Positions 53,599-61,099 of a stretch of DNA of 64,000 nucleotides are shown piece after piece. The position numbers were made by a program, and so were the translations under genes. The notes under the pieces are model-generated. The model had not been told where the DNA came from. It searched no databases and worked only from the letters and a program-made list of their open reading frames with translations. Position 1 is the stretch's first letter. Every line of letters starts with the position of its first letter. The DNA lies in assembly GCA_023052935.1 (NCBI GenBank), contig CM041297.1:110165563-110229562 (forward strand), read 5' to 3'. The stretch comes from Piezodorus guildinii. Its lineage: Eukaryota; Arthropoda; Insecta; Hemiptera; Pentatomidae.

Positions 53599-54675
53599 TA
53601 TTTTTTTTTTATTTTTTATTTTATTTTTTTTTATTGAGAAATATTACAATTTATTACATAATGAACAGTAGTAATAGTGATGTAATAAACATTCATACAA
53701 TATATACAGACAATTATGATAAAGTCAAGTAACATAAAATCGGAAATAAACAAATTCAAATATATACAAAAAAATAACAATTAATAAAAACAAAAAACAA
53801 CAACAAACAAATCGAAGCAACAACCTGTAGTAGAGATAAATACAAGTTGGGAAATAAATAAAAATCATACAAGCAAACTTAACTATATACAATCTGCTAA
53901 TGGGACCCTAGACTCGGCTGCTCCCTCCACAAGTGGGGGGAGAAGACGAATCCAAGAGATCCCAGCGCCTCTCACTCAGCGCATCAATGGTGTAAGCCAG
54001 TGGAGGCCGAGCTAGGGCGGAATAGCCACAAATACAGTACATGAGTGGAGGATCTGACCAGTGTCAGAACTCCAGAATAAATGTTTACAAAACGTCGCGG
54101 GGCCACTGCCGTTTCAATCTTCCAGGAGGTTTGTAGAGATGGGTGGAGCTGGAGAGCGATTGAGCAAGAGGATTAGGATGATGAAGAAGGTTCTGATGGA
54201 ATTTGGAGAATTTGGATGGTACCAGGTCTAAAATAAATGGAATATTAAGGTCGTGGTGTAGGGTACAGTTGGTAACGTAATAAGGAGCATTAACTATTGT
54301 TCGGAGGACTTTGGATTGGAAGGATTGATGATGTTACGTTGATGTTACGTTTAAGGATTGGATACGTTTGATGTTAGAATGTTTAGTTGTCCTCCATAGT
54401 TCTAGTCCGTAGGTCCATATAGGTTTCAGTACTGTCTTATATATTAGTAATTTGTTGTCGACTGTAAGATGAGATTTTCTATTTAGTAGTCTGTATAACT
54501 GGCCGAATCTGCGGTTGAGTTCTTTTCTTTTAAGTCTTGTATGTGGGTTCCACGTCAGTCTTTTGTCTAGTAAAAAGCCAAGGTATCGAACTGTGTCTGA
54601 GGAAGGAAGCGGTATGGAATTGAAGTTAACTGTTGGGCAGGATTTACGTCGAAGGGTGAAGGTGACGTCTGTGCA
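53599..54675 (-). mobile_element. 5'-truncated jockey-type LINE (subfamily B) with TSD
   Basis: 11-bp direct repeats 'ttaattttcaa' at 53,588-53,598 and 54,676-54,686 bound 1,077 bp. The minus strand holds the RT thumb and C-terminus (RYLGFLLDKRLTWNPHTRLK, ELNRRFGQLYRLLNRKS, LKPIWTYGLELW, PPGRLKRQWPRDVL) and a long 3' UTR (53,599 to about 54,080) ending in an A-rich tail. A short internal duplication near 54,325-54,355 disrupts the frame. It is the closest relative of the element at 57.4-60.1 kb, and supplies the 3' end which that copy lacks. Confidence 0.9.
53918..53945 (-). other. Conserved 3'-UTR hairpin, second copy
   Basis: On the minus strand CTTCTCC pairs with GGAGCAG (one mismatch) and the inner CCAC pairs with GTGG around a TT loop. 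It aligns in position with 59,899-59,926. Confidence 0.6.
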
Positions 54676-54686
54676 TTAATTTTCAA

Positions 54687-57379
54687 GAAATCTTTAAACT
54701 ACTTTTTTCATTATTTGGGTAATGTATTGTGAGAACAAAACATGTGAACCATTATCTTATTGTTAGTTTTGATTTCATTTAATATCTTGAAAATTACTAC
54801 ACTTAGAGAGGTTTTTCTAACGAATGTTTTCAGCCGCGAAGCTGACTTGAAATGGCTGCCAAAGTAAACGTATTAGAGTCAGATTTTTTTTTAAATTTAT
54901 TTTATTATTTTTTTTTTTTATCCACAGTTTCAAATTCAAAATAAGATAGAAAATAACTAGTAAAAATATCATGTAAATCAAAAATAGTGAGCGTCGAAAT
55001 TGATTCAAATTAGACACTTTTAAATAGATTGACCCAAATTTTTAAATTTATTCTTTTATGAATTATTTAACTATGAATGAAATTTTACGATTACATGTAA
55101 ATAGTCATATTATTCAAATCATTTCCAAGCCTTGCTGGTTAGAATTATATTAATAATAACTTTAAAAAAATAGAACTGATGTTTCTGATGATACGAAAAT
55201 ATAATGGGTGGAAATGCGACGAAGGGAGAGCAATAAACTGGTTGAGATTAAGAGCTGGGCGATTGGGCTTCCAGTGGGCCATTTAGGGCTTCCAGGGCCG
55301 CAATTTATTTGTTCCAGGAACAGATTCCAGGATACTGCCTTTAGGAGAGCTCTCTGTTCTGGAAAAATGGAAGGAGGCTAGGAATAAGGAAGAGCGAGCC
55401 ATTGTAAGCAAAGGGTTCAGTATAGAAGTCATGACACTGAGTCTAATTCAGTCCTAATGGGCTTATTGTTCTCTCTTATTGCCTAATCCCTCGAGAGTCA
55501 GTCCCATCCACCCCTCCCTCTATAAAGTAATGTCTTGGATTGAATAGAAGCTCTAGGTACTTATTTTATTTACTATATAAGAAGGGAAAATAGGTTTAAG
55601 TATGATATCATTCTAGGCACAAGCTTCTTATAAATCTCTATATATATATAAAATGATAACGGGATTTTCGTTTCCGTGAACCCCTTCTGAACCACTCGGC
55701 GGATTCTTGTACGGTTTTCACCATCATTTAAGACATAGTTTCCTGAAGGTTTATATGTAAAATACATTGCAATTTAATACTTTTCTTTAAACGGCAGAAA
55801 TAAATTTTCTGTAAACAAATCATAAAAAAATCACTCCTGAAATGTAAGTAGTAACATAGACGTATAATATACCGTTGGAAAGCGCAAGATTTTAAGAAAA
55901 GTTGTTATTCAATAAAATAAATAGTACAAGTTAATATAAAGTTGTTGTAAGTCCATAAGCTTATGAATTGCCTAATGTTATTGGCAACGGTAATAAACCG
56001 AATAAAATATGAACCGTTCTTTTTTTGGTTATTTTTGAATATATTCATAGCAATCAAGTTTTCATTTTATGGAAAAATTAAATTATCCGTTTCTGTGCTT
56101 CAATTTAAAATAAAAAATAAATAAACTTAACCAATTTGATTAAATATAATAATGAATAGGGGTTGTAAAATTAACACATTTTCTTGCTGATTGCATTTTT
56201 CTTTGTATGTAACTGTAAGTCTGTCAGACAGAGATTTTTTAACATAAATGACACCTCATTCAAATTGCACCCGTGTAAAGCAGGAGCGGGTCTGCAAGTT
56301 AAATATAAACTCCAAACGAAACAATAAACTTTAGTTGACATCCTCTTTGTTCTGTTGTAAGGATTATTGTTGAAGAAAATGATTATTATTTTAATGATTT
56401 ATATACATACTCTGAAACTATACAATAACAACATTGTAATTTTTAAATAAATCAGATAGTATAGTATCACTCAATAATTGTAGTATGTTAAGGTTATTTA
56501 TTCTTCATAACTTTTTTCTTGGAGATGAACTTTACTTAAGGATCCTTAAAAATCACTAAAAAAATAATTAAAATAGCCACAATCTACATAGCAAAACAAC
56601 TTTTTTATAGCTTCACGTTTTATAATTTGGCATTTTCCAATAGCTTTTAAACATTTAATGGAATATTAATAATATTTATCAGAGAGGATGTAGGCAAGTG
56701 CTTATAATGTAGGCACACCTGACTCCTCTTTTTTCACCTAATTACCAAAAACCTAATAAGTTGCGCCCAACTGACACGGGATAGCTGCTCAATGAAGCGG
56801 CTAATGAAGGCGCCTAATTAACGGCCTACTCTGAAAAAACAAACTCACTAACGACATCTAGCGGCCTTACAACTTGTTAATTTAACACAATTTCGTACCC
56901 AATCTAACCTTTCATCAAACTAACTACGAATTAGCAAGTTGGTAGGTGTCACTATTCAATTGCGTGTCTTCACTGAAGTGTTACAGTGCTTCTTACCGGA
57001 TTTGGCTTTGCCAAGAAACACATGATAAGTACAAGAAAAGAACACGATAAGTCAATTATTTTCAGGTTTTTAGTTAGTGCTGCAACCTGTCAGCCCAAAG
57101 CGAGAACTTTAGGTGCTTTAAAGTAGAAAAAAAATATTAGCAATTTGATAAAATGGATGTAAGAAATAACATGACTACTTCATGTCTCGTAGCTGATATA
57201 TCATAATTATTTAGGTTTAAATTTGTATGTTATATACAAGTAGTTCATTTATTAATTTTTTTATCATAGTATTATACTTAAGTTCAGTCTGGAAAACATC
57301 ACTAGATCTCAGGAATACTACAGCAGTGAATATTGGAGAAATTTCGGTAAGCAAAGTTATAATTTACTTTGTACAATCA
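54687..57379. other. Intergenic DNA with two GC-richer blocks
   Basis: No gene seen. The block 55,230-55,545 (with 'ggcttccagggccgcaattt') and the block 56,695-56,880 (with 'cgcctaattaacggcc' and 'gctgctcaatgaagcggcta') are compositionally distinct and show no transposon signature. At 55,636-55,770 a stretch with 'ggcggattcttgtacggttt' may be a fragment of an unidentified dispersed repeat. The rest is AT-rich. Confidence 0.4.
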
Positions 57380-57526
57380 CGAAAAAGTGAAAGGAGGGTC
57401 ACTGATCAGCTGATTGCCGCTAGCTCGGCAAGCTCGGGCTTGCTTTTCTTTTCCTTATCTTTCTTTTATTTATTTTTTTCCTTCTTATTCTTATTCCATT
57501 ATATATATTATTATTTTTTTTAATCA

Positions 57527-58840
57527 ATGCGATATTTTCATCAAGTGATGTCCTCGAAAGTTACAAGTAAAAGATCTAGATCTGCAGGTTCTAACTCGTC
57601 TCCTACAAAACAGAGACCTCGCCGTGATAATAATAAAAAAATGATTCCACCAGCGACTGCTTCAGCTACCTCTTTGGGATCTGAACCACAGCCTAGCACA
57701 TCATCACAAGGATTAACTGAAGAATCGCCGTTTTTTACACCGAACCCATTTCAGATCCTTCAAATTGAAAAAGAAACAATGGAATCTTCTCCTATACCAA
57801 AAGAACCACAACCTCCACCAATATTTGTTAAAAATATTAAAAACTTTCAACTACTGTGTGCGCATCTAAACAAATTAACCGATCCTAACAGTTATTATTG
57901 TATAAGTAGAACCAGTGATACTAAAATATCCCCGACTACCGCCGAAACCTACAGAAAAATAGTAAAATATCTGACTGAGACCAAAGCTGATTTTCATACA
58001 TATCAGTTACGCCAGGAGAGAGCTTTAAGGGTAGTAATTAGAAACCTACACCCTTCGACACCAGCAGCAGCTATCCAAGAAGAACTGACGGAGATAGGCT
58101 ATAAAGTGCGACAAGTCACCAACGTCCTAAAAGATAAAATTCCACTGCCTCTATTCTTTGTGGACTTGGAACCATCAGCAGGAGTTGAAAAAATTTATGA
58201 CTTCAATAGATTATACTATACTAGTGTAAGAGTTGAAAAACCTTACACTAAGAAAGAAATAGTTCAGTGCCACAATTGTCAGGCATATGGTCATACCAGA
58301 AGTTATTGTCACCACATACCACGCTGTGTGAAATGCGGTGAACAACATAAGTCAGAAGAGTGTACAAGACCAAGATCAACACCCGCTGTTTGTGCTTTGT
58401 GCCTCAAGGACCACCCGGCTAGCTACAAGGGATGTCAAGTCTACAAGAACCTCAAAAGCAGATACCAAAAACCTCAGAATCTGGATGAAACAGCTGAACC
58501 GATCAGAAGCAGAAGACAACCTTCAAAAACAATTGATTCCAATGTTACATTTGCCCATCTACTTGGAGGTGGGAACCAGAACAAAGAGGCCGAGGCCCTG
58601 CCGGAACAACGCACACTTCAAAATCCTCAACCCGTTCCACAACCAGCTATTCCTCAAAATTTACCCAACCCTCAAAAACCTCATCCACATCAAATTTCTT
58701 ATATTCCTCCATCAAATGTCTCAGACCTTACAAGTTTGATGACATCCTTCATCACTGAAATCAAATCCCTCGTTATGCCGCTAATATCACTACTTACTAA
58801 TCTTGTATCAAACTTAATCCCTTCCTTAAAAAATCCTTAA
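57527..58840 (+). CDS. Jockey-type ORF1 (Gag-like, three zinc knuckles)
   Basis: 437 aa, intact. The N-terminus is basic and Ser/Pro-rich (residues 1-95). Residues about 100-240 form an RRM-like region (LRVVIRNLHPSTPAAAIQEE at about 167-186). Three zinc knuckles follow: CHNCQAYGHTRSYC (248-261), CVKCGEQHKSEEC (267-279) and CALCLKDHPASYKGC (289-303). The tail is Pro/Gln-rich with a C-terminal amphipathic/hydrophobic helix (TSFITEIKSLVMPLISLLTN). Jockey-type ORF1 proteins of this build bind the element RNA. The second Met at residue 8 is an alternative start. The stop TAA is followed at once by the ORF2 ATG (TAAATG). It is intact while ORF2 is gutted, so the protein could still act in trans, though nothing shows that it is expressed. 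Confidence 0.9.
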   Translation: MRYFHQVMSSKVTSKRSRSAGSNSSPTKQRPRRDNNKKMIPPATASATSLGSEPQPSTSSQGLTEESPFFTPNPFQILQIEKETMESSPIPKEPQPPPIFVKNIKNFQLLCAHLNKLTDPNSYYCISRTSDTKISPTTAETYRKIVKYLTETKADFHTYQLRQERALRVVIRNLHPSTPAAAIQEELTEIGYKVRQVTNVLKDKIPLPLFFVDLEPSAGVEKIYDFNRLYYTSVRVEKPYTKKEIVQCHNCQAYGHTRSYCHHIPRCVKCGEQHKSEECTRPRSTPAVCALCLKDHPASYKGCQVYKNLKSRYQKPQNLDETAEPIRSRRQPSKTIDSNVTFAHLLGGGNQNKEAEALPEQRTLQNPQPVPQPAIPQNLPNPQKPHPHQISYIPPSNVSDLTSLMTSFITEIKSLVMPLISLLTNLVSNLIPSLKNP

Positions 58841-59755
58841 ATGACTTCACCTAACTCCTTATCCATTCTCCAATGGAATACCCCAGTCTCTATACCTCAT
58901 TCTACGATCCTATCTCTCAAACCGCTCCTTCCGAGTTCGCTGTGGTGTAGAATTTTCTAACTTTTATCCCATTGAGGCCGGTGTTCCTCAAGGCAGCGTC
59001 TTGGGACCCGTCCTCTACATCCTTTACACTGCTGATATTCCTAATCATCCTGACACCTTTCTGGCAACATTTGCAGATGACACCGCCATCCTATCTTCCA
59101 ATTCCGATCCTGAAATAGCATCCTTAATCCTGCAAAGACACCTTTGTCTTATCGAGGAATGGTGTAATGCTTGGCGTATTAAGGTTAATGAAAGCAAATG
59201 CACCCACGTCACCTTCACCCTTCGACGCAAATCCTGTCCAATGGTTCATTTCAATTCCATACCGCTTCCTTCCTCAGACACAGTCCGGTATCTTGGCTTA
59301 CTACTAGATAAAAGATTGACGTGGAACCCACATACAAGACTTAAACGAAAAGAACTTAACAGACGATTCGGACAGTTATACAGACTACTAAACAGAAAAT
59401 CTAAGCTTACAGTTGACAACAAATTATTACTTTACAAGACAATACTGAAGCCAATCTGGACCTACGGACTTGAACTGTGGGGGACAGCTAAACGTTCTAA
59501 CATCAAACGCATTCAATCCTTTCAATCCAAAGTCCTCCGAACAATAGTAAATGCTCCTTATTATGTCTCCAACTATACCTTACACCACGACCTTAATGTT
59601 CCATTTATTTCAGACCTGATTCCATCTAAATTTTCCAAATTCCACCAGAACCTCATTCATCATCCTAATCCTCTAGCACAATCCCTATCCAGCTCCACTC
59701 ATCCATACAACCCTCCTAGAAGGTTAAAACGGCAGTGGCCCCGAGACATATTGTA
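58841..59755 (+). pseudogene. Jockey-type ORF2 with large internal deletion
   Basis: The first 14 codons (MTSPNSLSILQWNT) are the start of the endonuclease. At about 58,883 the sequence jumps into the RT palm (LRSYLSNRSFRVR in a different frame), removing the rest of the endonuclease and the RT fingers. The remainder is open to TAA at about 59,754: AGVPQGSVLGPVLYILY, FADDTAIL (FADD catalytic motif), RYLGLLLDKRLTWNPHTRLK, LKPIWTYGLELWG and PPRRLKRQWPRDIL. The missing part is roughly 1.7 kb by comparison with the 46-kb element. No functional enzyme can result. Confidence 0.9.
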
Positions 59756-59898
59756 AAAATCTATTCTGGAGTTCTGACACTGGTCAGCTTCTCCTCTCAT
59801 GTGCGGTGTGATTGTGGCTATGGCGCCCTCACTTAGCTTCCGCTGGCTCTCACCAGTGATGCGGCTGAGAGGGAGGCGCTGGGATCCTTTGGACTCTG

Positions 59899-59926
59899 CT
59901 TGTCCTTCCACAAGTGGGGGGACAAG
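59899..59926 (+). other. Conserved 3'-UTR hairpin of jockey subfamily B
   Basis: CTTGTCC (59,899-59,905) pairs with GGACAAG (59,920-59,926), and inside it CCAC pairs with GTGG around an AA loop. The related copy at 53,918-53,945 (minus strand) keeps the fold with exchanged bases. LINE 3' UTR hairpins can serve as reverse-transcriptase recognition sites. That role here is inferred. Confidence 0.6.
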
Positions 59927-60542
59927 TCCCGTCTGGGGTTCCCGAGCTGATTGTAAATATTGTACATAGGTATGAATGTGACATGTTTTGTTTATTTATT
60001 TGTATTTATTTTTTCTTTAAGTTTTGTTATTGTATACGTTTATTTATTTTGATTTTATTTTATGTAATTTGACTTTCCTTTTGTTTATATTGTAAATATT
60101 GTATGAATGAGATTGTATACGCTGGGCTATCCGTGAAAGAATAGTACTTTCAAGTGACAACTCAAAATTGAGGGTGGTTCTATTGAAATAAATAAGTGGA
60201 CTGTATAGATTTAAAATAAATAAAAATAATGAAAGCAAACGACGAATCACAATACATTTAATAAACTGAAATACATATAAAGATGATAAAGAAACAAATT
60301 AACCTAATAAATTTATATAAGAAAAATTAACCTAATTATAATTAAACAGCTGTAAGAAAATGTATGAAACAAAATAAACCTAATTAAAATATTGTAAAAA
60401 TAGAAGAAACAAACTTAACTTAATTAATGCTCAAAGATGTAAAAAAAAATAGTTATCAAATTAAATAGTTTCTTGAATAAGAATTAAGAAATTAAATGTT
60501 CCATTAATGGATAAAGATAGGTTATATTCACGTAAAGATGTC

Positions 60543-60660
60543 CAGTTGAGTGTTGAAGAAAACGACCGCAGGGCGGCTTGAGTGTTGAAGAAAATTACCG
60601 CAGGGCGGCTTGGACGAAGTTCTCTTGGGTGTTGAAAATGACCGCAAGGCGGCTCTTCCA
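60543..60660. repeat. Tandem GC-rich repeats inside the LTR
   Basis: Three imperfect units, each with 'gtgttgaa' followed by 'accgcagggcggct' or 'accgcaaggcggct', at about 60,550, 60,585 and 60,630. They lie on the R/U5 side of the TATA box in element orientation. Confidence 0.75.
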
Positions 60661-60734
60661 AGTTCCAAGGGGAACGATGAGAAGATGAAGAAATTCGTTT
60701 CCAAACGTTCAAACGTTGAGAGGAATCTTGGGTC

Positions 60735-60743
60735 TATATAAGG
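60735..60743 (-). promoter_or_regulatory. LTR core promoter (TATA box)
   Basis: Minus strand 'ttatataga' within the LTR, about 280 bp after the LTR start, in a GC-richer setting. The position is suitable for the U3/R junction. The transcription start itself cannot be seen. Confidence 0.55.
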
Positions 60744-61019
60744 CACATCTTCACCGCTCAGACGCTAGCTTAAGACTCCCCTCGCCACGAGGCAGTCAAA
60801 AAACAATTGAAGTACGATCGTCTTCTGTCTTTCTCTTCTACTGCTCTCGTTTAAAAACTTATAATTATATTTAAAATAACTATTTTAAAAAGAAATTAAA
60901 AAATAAAGATTTAAACAAAAAAAATGATCTTATTATAAATATCATAAAATTATGAACTAATAATTTTTCGATTGAAAAACTATAAAAACTTTTTCAGGCC
61001 GTAACATATGGCGTGAACA

Positions 61020-61033
61020 TACCGCCCACCAAA
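61020..61033 (-). other. Polypurine tract of the BEL/Pao element
   Basis: The minus strand reads 'tttggtgggcggta' immediately before the LTR start. This is the expected location and composition of the plus-strand primer. Confidence 0.6.
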
Positions 61034-61099
61034 TTTTCGTTGAAAATTTCCGAGGTTTACATGAACATATTGGTGGTGACACTAACTACATTAGTTAGC

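Larger units (their letters stand above)
57380..60113 (+). mobile_element. Jockey-type LINE (subfamily B), internally deleted, 3' end cut
   Basis: It has a 5' UTR (start approximate, a GC-richer stretch near 57,390-57,445), complete ORF1, and an ORF2 start fused by deletion to the second half of the RT. The 3' UTR matches the 53.6-kb copy up to 'attgtatgaatg' at about 60,098-60,110 and then stops where the BEL/Pao LTR begins. The final tens of bases and the tail are missing from the window, as expected if the LTR element inserted here. Confidence 0.85.
60114..61019 (-). repeat. BEL/Pao 3' LTR (about 906 bp)
   Basis: In minus-strand sense it starts TGTTCACGCC at 61,019 and ends near CGTATACA at 60,114, giving the usual TG...CA ends. 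A TATA box ('cttatatag') lies at about 60,735-60,743. A tandem array of three roughly 35-45-bp units containing an 'accgca(g/a)ggcggct' core lies at about 60,543-60,660, and AATAAA-type signals follow at about 60,185-60,235. The low-coordinate boundary is inferred from where jockey homology stops, since the partner LTR is outside the window. Confidence 0.75.

Noticed and set aside
55573..55767. 64-codon minus-strand frame with a GENRTRIRRVVQKG-like string
   Set aside because: Sequence style suggests a fragment of a dispersed repeat, not a protein. I could not name the family.
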